Source of the DNA: Mycoplasmopsis edwardii
GTDB lineage: Bacteria > Bacillota_I > Bacilli_A > Mycoplasmatales > Metamycoplasmataceae
Assembly (NCBI RefSeq): GCF_900476105.1
Contig: NZ_LS991951.1
Span: forward strand, 744,001-808,000
Length of the DNA stretch: 64,000 nt
Reading direction: 5' to 3'
Position numbers and translations under genes: made by a program. The notes below the pieces were generated by a model. The model had not been told where the DNA came from, searched no databases, and saw only the letters and a list, made by a program, of their open reading frames with translations. Positions 46,985 to 58,309 of the stretch are shown here, piece by piece; within the stretch, counting starts at the first letter, position 1, and each line of letters starts with the position of its first letter.

Positions 46985-47854
46985 TTATTTTTGTCTTATA
47001 AGCTTTCCTTTTTTCTTGTCTAAGAATACATTATCTTCTAATTTAAATCTTTGTGTTCTGTTTTTAGAAACAATAAATTTAGATATGTTAGAAATCTTAT
47101 TTTTTGACAATTTGATTCCAAAATAATTGTTATTAATAAAATCAAAAATCAGTTGATCTTTAAATTTTAAAAATTCAAATGAATCTTGAGAAAACTCACT
47201 TCTTTCTCATTTTTTGTAATTTCTATTTACAAACGACCATTTAACTTTATTAAATAAGTTAATTAGTTTAAATTTAATAAAATACATTAGTTTTGTAAAT
47301 TTGAGTAATTTATTATTTTCTAATCTTATTTTATTTCTAAAATACTTATCAGTATCATTTGTGTAATCAACATGAAAAGGAATGCCTAAATTAATGCATT
47401 TTTTAACAATTGTTTTTTTAAAATACTTATTAATTAATGGACGATTTATATTCATTTCATATAAATTATTTGTTCTCTTGATACCATAATATTTATTAAT
47501 TCTTTTAGTTATACTTTGATAAATAGCTGTTTCAAGAAAATCATCAATATTATGACCTATTAAAAGTTCATTACAGTTGTGTTTCTTATAAATTTCTTTG
47601 AAAAATTTATATCTTTTTTCGCGCGCTCAATTTTGAAAATTACCACCAGTGTAATCAGGTTTATTTAAATTAAGACCTTCAAATTTTATATTATATAGCT
47701 TACAAAAATCTTTAACTATGTTAAAGTCTACACCGCTATCGTGCCGCTGATTGTAATTAACTGTTGCAACTACAACATCCTTATCTTTATACTTATTAAG
47801 TAAGTACATACTGTCAGGGCCACCACTAACAGCAATTAAATATTTTTTATTCAT
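46985..47854 (-). CDS. tilS: tRNA(Ile)-lysidine synthase
   Basis: 289 aa. It turns the wobble cytidine of the CAU anticodon of tRNA-Ile into lysidine, using ATP and lysine, so that AUA is read as Ile. The PP-loop AVSGGPDSMYLL is at residues 8-19, and HNIDDFLET follows. It is shorter than the ~430-aa E. coli enzyme because mycoplasmal TilS lacks much of the C-terminal domain. TGA-Trp codons near 47626 and 47205 join the open stretches, and the stop is TAA at forward 46985-46987. It overlaps pth by 8 nt. Confidence 0.94.
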
Positions 47855-48410
47855 TAATAACTTTCTTAGAGTTGAATTTATTCATAATTGTATTAATATC
47901 ATTGAAACCAAAAGTAATAGCTGCTTCAGCAGATTTATCGACAACTTTTTCAAGAACCTTGATTTCATCCTCTGAGAATTTACCTAAAACAAAGTCTTTA
48001 AGTTCACCAGGAAAAGGAACTTTAATCCCTACCTTTAATCTTTTAAAATCTTGTTTGTTAAGTGAAGTTATAATGCTTTTAATTCCATTATGACTACCTG
48101 CGGATCCACCAACTTTGATTGATGCTCTACCTAATTCAATATCTTTTTCATCATGAATCACAAAAATATCACTACTATCAATCTTAAAAAAATCTGCAAT
48201 TTGTTGGATAAATGTTCCTGATAAATTCATATATGTTAATGGTTTAGCAATTATTAAATCATCAACTTTAACATATTCTCCATTAAACTTACTTTTATTT
48301 AAAGTAACATTTAATTTTTGACAAATTCTATCAATAACTAGAAACCCAGCGTTATGTCTTGTGTATTTGTATTCATTTCCTGGGTTACCTAAACCTACGA
48401 TTAATTTCAT
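47847..48410 (-). CDS. pth: Peptidyl-tRNA hydrolase
   Basis: 187 aa, standard length. It releases peptides from peptidyl-tRNA dropped by the ribosome. MKLIVGLGNPGNEYKYTRHNAGF carries the conserved Asn and catalytic His. KPLTYMNLSG, VIHDEKDIELGRASIKVGGS and GSAGSHNGIKSI follow. An AAGGAG site within the end of recD2 acts as ribosome binding site, and its stop overlaps the tilS start (ATGAATAA). Confidence 0.97.
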   Translation of the reverse strand: MKLIVGLGNPGNEYKYTRHNAGFLVIDRICQKLNVTLNKSKFNGEYVKVDDLIIAKPLTYMNLSGTFIQQIADFFKIDSSDIFVIHDEKDIELGRASIKVGGSAGSHNGIKSIITSLNKQDFKRLKVGIKVPFPGELKDFVLGKFSEDEIKVLEKVVDKSAEAAITFGFNDINTIMNKFNSKKVINE

Positions 48411-48412
48411 AT

Positions 48413-50755
48413 TTACTCCTTTAACATGAACTCTAAATTAGTAATAATTTTTTTTGTGCTTAAGAACTCTTTTAGGAAAATTTTTGAGTATATTTCTTCA
48501 AATTTTGAAAAAATTACTAATTTTTTAATTGCTCTTGAAGCTGCAGTATAAACAAGTTTTCTACTCAACATCCTTGAATGATCTGGATGAACAACAAAAA
48601 TAGCACATTCTATTTCACTACCTTGGAATTTATGGACAGTGACTGCATAAGCAAGTTTAATTTCTGTTTTAAATTCATCTTTTTTGTATGAAATTATTTT
48701 TGAACTACCTAAGCTTTCAAATCTAACATCAATAACTTCTTTTTCTTTGTTATCTTCAATTACGGTTTTTATTTTTTCGATATACCCTATATCACCGTTA
48801 GCAATCCCTTGTTCGTGTCTATTTACCAATTGAATTACTTTGTCATTCACTCTAAATGAATATTCTTGTTCATTTATTTTATATTTGAATACTTCTTGAC
48901 CATTTGGATTATACGCGTTTTGGATTGTTTTGTTAATTTTATCAATTCCGTAGTTTCCTCTATATATTGGACAAAGTATTATTGCGTTTTCAATTCCATA
49001 AATCTTTACTTTTTCTAAAAATAAATTAGCAATATCTTCCTGGAAATTGTTATAAATTAACATTTCAATATTTTTTTGTTTCAAAGAGTTTGCATATGTA
49101 TCAGCAAATTTTGGGTATATTTTGTCTTTGAATTCATTAAGCTCAAATGATAAATCTTTAATATTTTTGTTTTTTAAATATTCAAAAACTTTTTTATTAT
49201 GTTCTTCATTTTCAAAGTTACCTAAGTCATTAATTAAATGAATGTATTCTATAATTTCCGAACTCTCTGATCTAAAGTTTTCTGTTAAATACTCAACTGC
49301 AAACACGTTTGACTTAATGAGGTTATGTAATAAGTCACCTGGGCCTATAGCTGGTAATTGGTCAACATCACCTACAAAAATAATTTTCTGAAGATTGCTA
49401 CAATTTTTAAGTAATAAATAAAAAATATTAATATTGACCATACTAAATTCATCAATTATTAAAAATTTTAACTTTTCAAATTCTTCAGGATCTTTTAATA
49501 CAACTTCATATTCTGTCGGTATATTTAGAAAACTATGTATTGTTCTAGCGAAAAATTTATTTTTAACTGTTAAGTTGGATGCAGCTCTACCTGTTGGTGT
49601 TAAAACAATAAAATCATCTCCGTACTTATATCCATTTTCTTTAAATGTGTCATGCATGTGTTTTATTAAATTACTTTTACCTGTTCCTGGACCGCCGGTT
49701 ACAATTGTTATATTATTTCTTAAAAATAAATGATATGCATTCCTTTGTTTGTCTGAAAGATACTTTAATTCACTACTTGGTATCGAGTTTAAAATGATCG
49801 GATCTTTTGAATTGATATCTTTTAAAGTTAAAGCGATGTCATTCTCTTTTAAAAACATTTCTTTTCTACAAATATAATTATTTTCATTGATTAATTCTTC
49901 TTTTTTAACCATATAGTTTAAGAAGTCTTTTAATATATTTGTTTTAACTTCATAACTTAATTCACGTTCAAGAGCCATTAATAATTCTGTTACGTAAATA
50001 TAAGTTGAGTTGTTTTCTTCTAACTTAATAAATGTTACATATAAAAATGCTTCAAGTCTTTCAAATGATTCTTTGCTTCAACCGAGTGCTAACGCAAAAG
50101 TATCAACATCTTTTAATGGTAATTTATTAAGTAAAAACAATTTATATGGGTTATTTGATTTAAAGTGACTAGTATAATCTTTTAATGATGGATATAATTT
50201 AGTAATTTCATTATAAATGTTCTGGATTTTATTCAATTCAAAAAAGAATAAGTCTTCATCAATTAAATCATCTTCACCAATTAACGCTAAAATTTTTTCT
50301 TCATTTTCTTTATAGGTCTTATAAATATTTTCTTTTTGTGTGTGATTTAAAAAAACCGCGTAATCATTATCCATTAGTTTTCCAACATGAACATCATGAA
50401 AGAACCCCTTGAATGTAAAGGTTTTGTTAATTTTATCTATCGCAGCAAAACCGACCTTGGGAACTTCCTTTAGATATCGGAATAATTCCATTTCTCTATC
50501 GATCTCTTTTGGTTTTGAGTAATAGTTAACTAAAATATATGTTTTTTGAGATGATTGTCTTGTTGATTTAGTGACAATGAAGTTATAATCTGCGAATAAA
50601 TTAGGTATGTTTTTTACAGCATAAATAATCTTTTTTTCTTTTTTATCTGTTTCAACCATTAACAAAGCTCACCCTTGTTCATTGTTACCTTTCAGTGTTT
50701 TTATCGCTCTACCAACAATGAGTTCTTCACCCTCTTTTAGTACTAAATTTTCCAT
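48413..50755 (-). CDS. recD2: RecD-like helicase (RecD2 family)
   Basis: 780 aa. A superfamily I 5'-3' DNA helicase of the RecD2 type, not part of a RecBCD complex. The N-terminal OB/helical part reads LVLKEGEELIVGRAIKTLKG onward. Walker A is TGGPGTGKSNLIKHM (about residue 355), Walker B LIIDEFSMVN, and VGDVDQLPAIGPGDLL follows. Motifs V/VI at the C-terminus are YAVTVHKFQGSE and LVYTAASRAIKKL. I chose ATG 50755 (MENLVLKEGEELI), which sits on the same frame as both open stretches through TGA-Trp codons. The start borders the DnaA-box region, and the gene is the first of recD2-pth-tilS. Confidence 0.93.
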
Positions 50756-50759
50756 AATA

Positions 50760-51020
50760 TTTATTATTATAAATTAAAAATTTAATTATCTTCTAAATAA
50801 AATTTTAATTGAGTTATTCACAACTTTATCCACAAGCAAATTACATAGTTATCCACAAGGTTATTAAATTTTTTTGTTACTTGTGAATAAACATATAAAA
50901 AGTACTAGAATATAGGGTTGAAAGTTGTTAATAAATTGTTAATAAATATGTATTTATTGTGAATAAATAACAAGTTAATGATTTGTTTAAATATAACTAG
51001 AAAATATGGGTTAAAATTAT
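50760..51020. other. oriC: Probable chromosome replication origin (oriC)
   Basis: The AT-rich spacer between recD2 (-) and dnaA (+) holds five DnaA boxes. TTATTCACA is at 50814-50822 and TTATCCACA at 50826-50834 and 50849-50857. TGTGAATAA, the reverse of TTATTCACA, is at 50882-50890 and 50958-50966. The first three face one way and the last two the other. Very AT-rich stretches around them could serve as the unwinding element. Gene orientation also switches here: the block to the left runs minus and the block to the right runs plus. Confidence 0.85.
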
Positions 51021-51023
51021 ATT

Positions 51024-52409
51024 ATGAATAATGATACAAACAAAATAGTTAACAATCAATTAAAATCAAGTGAACTTAAAAAATATTTCATGACTGTTAT
51101 AACTGATAATATGATTTATCAAAACTTTTTTAAAGATGTTCAAGTTGTTGATTACACTCAAAATGAAGTTATATTATCTTTTATGTGATATAGTGAAGAA
51201 AACGCAATGATTTATAACAACTTATTCAAAGAAACATTAGTTCAAGGAATATCTGATGTTTTTGGAAAAGATTTTAAATATAGAATTATAACAACAGAAG
51301 AAGCTAATTCATATAACAAATCACAAACACAAGTTGCTGATAAAATAATTAAGCAAAATAAAGTATTTTTTAATAATAAGTATTCTGAAAATTTAACATT
51401 TGATACATATTTAGTTAGTGATTTTAATAAAGAAACCACAAATATTTGCAGGGATATAGCTGAAGGTAAAACTGATCTTAATATTTTATTTATTTCAGGG
51501 GCTTCAGGGATTGGTAAAACACATTTATTAACTGCTATAGGTAATAGATTTGAAGAGTTAGGCAAGAAATCCATATATATTAATCCAATTATATTTAATA
51601 AAAAGATTTTAGTTGCTTTACAAGAAAATAACCCAGGGTTTATTTCTAAAATATTAAACACTTTAACCTCTGCTGATATTGTTTTGTTTGATGATTTTCA
51701 AATTTTTGGAGATGGTCAGAAAAAACAAACCAAGAATTTTATATATCAAATTATTGATGCTAGAATGCAAAGCAACAAACCTACAGTTATATCTTCTGAA
51801 TCTGATATTAGGGATATTGAAGCTAATTTTGAGGAAAGATTAATTACAAGGATTCAATCTGGATTTTTAACAAAAATAAAAAACCCTAACGAAACAGAGT
51901 ACAAAGATTTATTGGAATTTTTACTAGAGAAAAACGATGTGGATCCCAACATTGTTGATGATGAATCAAAAGAATTTTTAGTGAAAGAATTCTCTAATTC
52001 AATTAGAACAATTTTGGGTGTTGTTCAAAAAGTTAAGTATTATAAAGAAGACTTAGTCAACGCAACATATGCATATAGTGTTGTTAAAAATATATTTAAA
52101 GATCAGTTTTCGTTACCGACTAATGCAACTCCAGATTTAATTATTAAAAAAGTTTCTTCTTGCTATAAGGTAAGTACAAGAGAAATCATTGGTAAAACTA
52201 GAAAAAAAGAAATCGTTATAGCAAGACATATTTGCATCATATTGATGGATAACTTATTAAACATGTCCTCAACTGAAATTGGTAAAGTTTTAAACAAAGA
52301 TCACACCACAGTTTTAAATGCCCTTAAAAAATCAAAAAACGAAGGGTCTGATTCATCAATTAAATTAGCTATAAACCAAATAAAACGAGAGATACGCACA
52401 AGTAAATAA
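51024..52409 (+). CDS. dnaA: Chromosomal replication initiator protein DnaA
   Basis: 461 aa. It binds DnaA boxes at oriC and opens the duplex. Domain I runs to about residue 80. Walker A is SGASGIGKTHLLTAIGN (about residues 155-171), and Walker B IVLFDDFQIFG, where most DnaA have DDIQ. The C-terminal DNA-binding domain has IARHICIILM and the signature VLNKDHTTVLNALKK. The frame includes a TGA-Trp at 51186 (FMWYSEE), so the start is ATG 51024 rather than an internal Met at 51207. No convincing ribosome binding site; TATAT sequences lie right against the ATG. Confidence 0.96.
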
Positions 52410-52550
52410 CATTTATTTAATAAGATAATTAAGATGTGAATTATTAAGAAAAGTTAAAAATTAATGTAAATTTGTTTAAAAAATTAACTTTTTAAAAGTT
52501 ACTCACATTATTAACACCTATTAACATTATTAATATTTAGGAGGATTTTT

Positions 52551-53675
52551 ATGAAATTTACAATTTCAAAAAACTTAATAGAAAGTACTATTGAATTTCT
52601 TTCATCTTTTGTTGATAACATTGATTCTTTTTTACCGTTTAGAGGTATTTATATTGAAATAGATAACAACGAAGTAACATTCATTGGTGGTAGTTCTAGC
52701 ATAGCTGCAAAGAAAACAATTAAAATAGATGAAAAAAATATTAAATTAGATCAAACAGGAAGAATTTTAATAAATACACAAATTCTTAAGAATTTAATTA
52801 AAAAATTTGAAAAAGAAATTACTTTTATTAAAAATGACAGAACATTAGAAGTATTCGAAAATAAAACAAAATACACATTAACTTTATTAGATGAAACAAA
52901 ATATCCTCATTTTAATTTTTCTGTTTCAGACACAAAAGTTAAAATCAAATCAAAAGATTTTTCAGAGGCTTTAAACAATGCTTACATCTCTTCTAATTTA
53001 GGACAAGATAAAAACCTTAGTTTAACAACTAATCCTGTTACTAAATTTATCAATCTTAAATCTGAAGATAAATTGTTAAGATTCACATCAACTGATACAT
53101 TTAGATTGTCTACACATGTTATTGATATCGAAACTGACTTAAATATTGATGTAAATATTGATAATAAAAACTTTAAAAAACTATACAATAAAGAAATGCC
53201 TGAATTTATCGACTTATTTTTTGGAAGTAACAGAATTGGTATTTCTTACCACGAGACAGTTATTTTTACTCATACATCAAACATTAAATATATTGATATT
53301 TCAAAACTTTTAGAATTCGATAAAAAAAGATTTATTAAAATTAAAAAAGATGAATTATCAAAAGTTATTAATAAAACAGTTTTTGCGGTAGCTGATAAAG
53401 TTAAAAGACTTGAACTTTCAATATCAGAAAAAGAGATAAAAGCAACATTTGAAGTTCCTGAAATAGGGGTATCTGAATTTATGACAACTGACTTCGAATA
53501 CACTGGATTATCATTCGAAATGGATATAAACTGAATCTTTTTAAAAGATGCGATTAGTGCTTTTAATTCAGAATTTATTTACCTATATATTAATGATGAA
53601 GGAAATAAAATTTACATTTTAGAAGACGATAACACCAATAACATTCAATTATTAACACCTATTAGGAAGTATTAA
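52551..53675 (+). CDS. dnaN: DNA polymerase III beta sliding clamp
   Basis: 374 aa, normal length for the three-domain clamp that tethers the polymerase to DNA. Domain order matches: an N-terminal MKFTISKNLIESTIEFLSSF, a central DKNLSLTTNPVTKF and LLRFTSTDTFRLSTHVIDIE, and a C-terminal LYINDEGNKIYILEDDN and LTPIRKY. TGA-Trp at 53532-53534 extends it past a false stop. AGGAGG lies 7 nt before ATG 52551. The stop shares its last A with the next ATG (TAATG), giving the classic dnaA-dnaN-S4 order. Confidence 0.97.
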
Positions 53676-53881
53676 TGGTAATTAAAATCAACACAGAATC
53701 TATCAAAATTTCTCAATTATTAAAATTGGCAAGAATAACAGATACAGGCGGAGCAGCAAAATATTTCCTTCAAGAAAATGAAGTTATGTTGAATGGTAAA
53801 AGAATTGAATCAAAAAGTACAAAAATAAGACAAAACGATATTGTATGAATTAACAATGAAACAGTTTTAGAAGTAGAATAA
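53675..53881 (+). CDS. S4 domain RNA-binding protein (YaaA/RlbA type)
   Basis: 68 aa. A single S4 fold: ISQLLKLARITDTGGAAKYF, LQENEVMLNGKRIESKSTKI and RQNDIVWINNE, as in the small proteins found next to dnaN in Firmicutes (YaaA). They are thought to act on rRNA or ribosomes, though their exact job is unsettled. It is below the size of usual searches and includes a TGA-Trp (VWIN). Its ATG overlaps the dnaN stop. Confidence 0.92.
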
Positions 53882-53914
53882 TGGGGTTATACTTCATTAT
53901 TTTTTTAATTTTAT

Positions 53915-53982
53915 TTTTCATAAAACAATTTTAATGTATAATAACTTTGTATTTGAATAGTGTCAAGCAAAAGTGCTTGACA
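53915..53982 (+). promoter_or_regulatory. rpsP operon promoter and 9-bp leader hairpin
   Basis: TTTTCA (53915-53920), 16-nt spacer, TATAAT (53937-53942). In the leader TGTCAAGCA-AAAG-TGCTTGACA (53961-53982) is a perfect 9-bp hairpin. The sequence after it is GAAAAAATAAAAATAAGGAG, not a T run, so it is not a terminator on this strand. It could be an autoregulatory site or transcript stabiliser. Confidence 0.65.
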
Positions 53983-54007
53983 GAAAAAATAAAAATAAGG
54001 AGAACAT

Positions 54008-54235
54008 ATGGTAAAAATTAGATTAAAAAGAATGGGGAGCAAATTCAGACCAGTTTACAAAATTGTTGCTGCTGATGCGAGAGCTCCACGTGATGGAAAA
54101 TTCATCGAAGCTTTAGGACACTACAACCCTAACTCAAAAGAACTTGTTTTAAATAGAGAATTAGTTGATAAATGACTTTCACAAGGTGCAAAACCTACTG
54201 ATACTGTTGCTAATTTATTAAAAAAACAAAAATAA
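54008..54235 (+). CDS. rpsP: 30S ribosomal protein S16
   Basis: 75 aa. [20 protein letters not shown] and [20 protein letters not shown] are the S16 consensus. It includes a TGA-Trp (DKWLS). TAAGGAGAAC lies just upstream. First gene of rpsP-trmD-rplS; the rimM gene that usually lies between rpsP and trmD is missing here. Confidence 0.96.
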
Positions 54236-54246
54236 GCTTTTAATAT

Positions 54247-54930
54247 ATGAAAATTAATTTCTTAACTATATTTCCAAATTATATAGAACCATTAAAAAAT
54301 GAAAGTGTTATCAAAAAAGCAATTGATAAAAAAATCATTGATATAAATGTTGTTGATTTCAGAGAATTTTCAAAAAGTAAACACAGAAAAGTTGATGATG
54401 AGATATATGGTGGTGGCCATGGTCTATTACTTCAAATAGAACCAATTGACTTAGCTCTTGATAGTTTGGTTGACAGAGGTGGATATAAGGTATTAGTATC
54501 TCCTCAAGGCAAGAGATTTGACCAACAAAAAGCTAATGAACTTTCCAAACTTAAGCAAATCACTTTTATATGTGGTAGATATGAAGGGTTTGATGAAAGG
54601 ATTGTTGAATTAGTGGATGAAGAAATATCAATTGGAGATTTTGTTCTTACTGGCGGCGAATTACCTGCTATGGCAATGGCTGATAGTGTAATAAGATTAG
54701 TTGATGGTGTGATAAAAGTAGAGTCACACGAAAATGATTCATTTCAAAATCAAGGATTATTAGACTACCCACAATATACAAGGCCGCGTGAATACAAGGG
54801 AATGAGAGTGCCTGAAGTATTATTTAATGGAAATCACAAAGAAATTGATGAATGAAAGAAAAAAGCTCAATGAGAAAAAACATTGAAGAATCGTCCAGAT
54901 ATAATTGAAAGGATAAAAAATGAGAAATAG
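54247..54930 (+). CDS. trmD: tRNA (guanine-N1)-methyltransferase
   Basis: 227 aa. SPOUT methylase that makes m1G37 in tRNA to prevent frameshifting. The knot motifs are [31 protein letters not shown] and [17 protein letters not shown], followed by the catalytic domain motif [13 protein letters not shown]-terminal stretch with TGA-Trp (EWKKKAQWEKT) takes it past the false stop to TAG 54930. It overlaps the rplS start by 11 nt. Confidence 0.96.
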
Positions 54931-55270
54931 ATTATTAGAATTAGTAGAAAAACCACAATTACGTACAGATTTACCTGAATTTAATACAGGTGATAATGTT
55001 AAAGTTCACGTTCGTATTCGTGAAGGTGAAAAAGAACGTATTCAGGTTTTTGAAGGTTTAGTTATCTCTAAAAAAGAATCAGGAACAAGAGAAAGTTTTA
55101 CAGTTAGAAAAATTTCTTATGGTGTTGGAGTTGAAAGAACATTCCCAGTTAACTCACCATTAATCGCACATATCGAAGTAACTCGTTCAAACAAAGTTCG
55201 TAGAAAAAGATTATTCTACATGAGAGACCGTAAAGGTAAAAGTGCACGTCTTAAAGAAATTAAAAAATAA
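54920..55270 (+). CDS. rplS: 50S ribosomal protein L19
   Basis: 116 aa, standard length. [60 protein letters not shown] and [20 protein letters not shown] are the full L19 pattern. Its ribosome binding site and ATG lie inside trmD. Last gene of the operon. Confidence 0.98.
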   Translation: MRNRLLELVEKPQLRTDLPEFNTGDNVKVHVRIREGEKERIQVFEGLVISKKESGTRESFTVRKISYGVGVERTFPVNSPLIAHIEVTRSNKVRRKRLFYMRDRKGKSARLKEIKK

Positions 55271-55283
55271 TAATGTTTTCCAA

Positions 55284-55320
55284 TATAAAAAGCATAAACA
55301 ATTAAGTTTATGCTTTTTTA
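55284..55320. terminator. Bidirectional terminator between rplS and ligA
   Basis: AAAAAGCATAAAC (55287-55299) pairs with GTTTATGCTTTTT (55306-55318), 13 bp with a 6-nt loop. It overlaps the ligA stop codon (forward 55308-55310) and serves both convergent genes. Confidence 0.88.
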
Positions 55321-57293
55321 ATTAATTCATTAACTAGTTCGTTAAATTCTGTTTCGCTAATAACTTTAACACCTAGTTTAACAGCGCTAACCATTTTAGA
55401 AGTATTGGATACATTATTGTTTGTTATTAAATAATTTACATTTTTAGATACACTTGAAGCAAGTTTACCGCCATACATTTTAATAAGTTCTTCATACTGA
55501 CTTCTTGGTTTTTCTAACTTACCAGTAATAACAAAAGTTAAATTATTCAAGACTTGTACTTCATTATTATTTAATTTTTCTTCATATTCAAATATTTCAT
55601 CGAGCTTTAATAAATCATCTTTATTATTAGCTAAATACAATTTAATTTCACTAAGAATAGATTCACCAATTGTATTAATATTAAGAAGATCATCAAGGTT
55701 TAAATTGAGTAACTCTTTAAATGAATTAACATAATCAGAAATTATTTCAGCCACTCTTAAACCTACATGTTTAATACCAACAGCGTATAAAACATTAAGG
55801 AATTTTGTTTTTCTAGATTCTTCAATTGAAATAAGGATTTTATTAATTCTTGCATCCTTAAATCCCTCTAATTCAAGTATTTGATCTTTAAATTTATTTA
55901 AGTTATAAATTGAAGCAAAATCACTTAACATTCCTTGTTGATAAAATAACGCAATATTTTTTTCAGCTAGTGTTTCAATATTAAGGGCTTTTTTGCTAGC
56001 AAAGTGAATGAGTTTTCTAATACGTTTTTCATTACATGATTCATTTAAACAAAATTGGTCCACTAGGTTATCGATATTTTCAAGTTTACTTTCGCAACTA
56101 GGACAATTAAGAATTTTGTGATAATAATCATCAGAATTCTTTGTTTTTAATCCAGTAATTTTAGGGATGATTTCACCAGACTTAATTAAAGTGATTTCAT
56201 CTCCAATATTAATGTTTAAATCTTTAATAAACTCAGCATTATGCAATGTAGCTCTTTGTACAATTGTTTGAGCTAATTCTACTGGTTCAATTTCTCCAAT
56301 ATAACTTATTTTACCTGTTCTTCCGACTGTTGGAATAATGTTTTTAATAATAGAACTTGCTTCTTCTGTTTCAAACTTAAAAGCAATAGCATATTTAGGA
56401 AATTTAGCTGTGAAACCAAAATTCTTTTGTTGTTCAAATGAATTAACCTTGATAACGAATCCATCACATTCAAAATTGTAAGAATCTTTATCAAATTTTT
56501 CAATTTTATTTCAAATTTGTTCGAAATCAAAAGCTTCTTGAATATATGTGTTGATTGGAAAACCAAGTTTATTTAACATTTTAATAGCTTCGGTTTGTTT
56601 CTTTATTCCGTTTTCTAATGGATCAACAACATCGTAAATAATTGCTGAAAGATTTCTTTCCTTAATATTTTTGTTATCAAGTTGTTGAATTGATCCCGAA
56701 GCAGCGTTTCTAGGATTGGCAAAAGGTTTTTCGCCATTTTTTAAACGACTTTCATTGATCTTTTTAAATTCTGATTTAGGTAAGTAAATTTCACCTCTTA
56801 CTTCAAGATTACCTTCAAAATCAATAACTTTAGGTATATCATTAATTTCTTTAATATTATTAGTTACATCGTTACCGATTAATCCTGTACCTCTAGTAAC
56901 TGCTCTTACTAATATTCCGTCTTGATAATGCAATGAAATAGAAGCACCATCAATTTTTGGTTCTAAACTAAAACTTACATCCTTACCAACTTTAGCCACA
57001 CAATCATTATAGAATTTATTTACATCACCTTGAGAATAAGCTTTAGCAAGAGAAAGCATAGGTTTTTTATGAGTGTATTCATTGAATTCTTTAACAATAT
57101 TTCCACCAACTTTTTTGGTTGGAGAATCGTTTAATACTAAATCAGGAAATTGTTGTTCTAGAATCTCTAGTTTTCTTAATTCAACATCATAAACATTATC
57201 GCTAACTGAAGGTTCTGAAAGTACATAATATTCATGATTTCACTTATTGATTTTGTTTGTTAATTCTTTGATTTTTTCTTTTATATTATTCAT
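55308..57293 (-). CDS. ligA: NAD-dependent DNA ligase
   Basis: 661 aa, complete. Domain Ia (WNHEYYVLSEPSVSDNVYD) binds NAD. The adenylation site is EPKIDGAS with the reactive Lys, followed by RGEIYLPKSEF and the SGSIQQLD loop. An OB domain lies near the YIGEIEPVELAQ motif. The zinc finger has four Cys (CPSC and CLNESC), then helix-hairpin-helix repeats, and a C-terminal BRCT domain (LTFVITGKLEKPRSQYEELI). Several TGA-Trp codons make the gene look broken in a standard reading. ATG 57293 (MNNIKEKIKELTNKINKW) is the family-typical start. Confidence 0.96.
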
Positions 57294-57373
57294 AATTATC
57301 CCTAAATAAATGTTTATTTATAATTAGATTTTACTCCATTTTAATGAATTTAAAAATCACTATTAAGTGATTT

Positions 57374-58309
57374 TTATTTATTTTTCTTAATTAAATTTAA
57401 GTACGCTGTTTGTGCTATCATTGCACCATTATCGGTTGTGTATTTAAAATCTGGTATTATTGTGTTATTATGCAATTTGATAAATTCTTCTCTTAATTTT
57501 TTATTAGCACTAACACCACCACCTAAAACTAATGTTTCAACATCATATTCTTCGAGTGCTGACTTAGTTTTTTCTATTAAGTATTCAACAGCAACTTTTT
57601 GGAAAGAAGCAGCAATTTGCTCTTTGTTTATTTCTAAATCTTTCATTTTAGATTGATTTATTAAGTTTAGAATTTGTGTTTTTAAACCACTAAAAGAAAA
57701 GTCATATTTTCCTTGAGTGTGAGGTTTAGTAAATTTTAAATATTCACCATGATAATTTGAATAAATTTTATCAATTATAGGTCCGCCCGGAAAACCTAAT
57801 TCAAGTTTGTTTGATACTTTATCATAAGCTTCTCCAACTGCATCATCAAGTGTTTCACCTATAATTTCAATTTGATCAACATCTTTTGCATAAAGCAATT
57901 GAGTATGACCTCCGGAAACTAATAAACATAAAGCAGGAAAAGTAATTTTGTTTGTTAAAGTTGAAGATAAAAAGTGACCTTCAAGGTGGTTGATAGGAAT
58001 TAAGGGTTTGTTCAATGCTACAGATAATGCGTTTGCAAATAATTCACCAATTTGAAGAGACCCTATTAAGCCGGGTTCCTTTGTATATGCGATGTAGTTG
58101 ATTTTTGATAAATCATATTTTTTTAATATAAGTTCTTGAATGATTGAGATGTTTTTGACATGTTCTCTTGAAGCAAGTTCAGGAATAGTTCCACCAAATT
58201 CTTTAAAAATATCTATTTGTGAATAAGTTCACATATCTAAAACTTTTTCATCTTCTAATATAGCGATAGATGTATCATCGTGAGAAGTTTCAATACCTAA
58301 AATAAGCAT
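57374..58309 (-). CDS. tsaD: tRNA N6-adenosine threonylcarbamoyltransferase TsaD
   Basis: 311 aa. With TsaB and TsaE it transfers threonylcarbamoyl to A37 of ANN-decoding tRNAs. The start MLILGIETSHDDTSIAILED, the metal site INHLEGH, and LLVSGGHTQL, FPGGPIID and FSFSGLKTQI are all present. TGA-Trp near 58236 joins it to the N-terminus. It shares the TAATG junction with tsaB upstream, and is the last gene of the operon. Confidence 0.96.

Noticed and set aside
52490-52540. Extra DnaA boxes between dnaA and dnaN
   Set aside because: Only TTATTAACA-like strings are present; they differ from the TTATCCACA and TTATTCACA sites and are common in AT-rich sequence.
56306-56566. Minus-strand frame in the middle of ligA
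   Set aside because: It is in a different phase from ligA, which reads through TGA-Trp here with the conserved adenylation/OB motifs.
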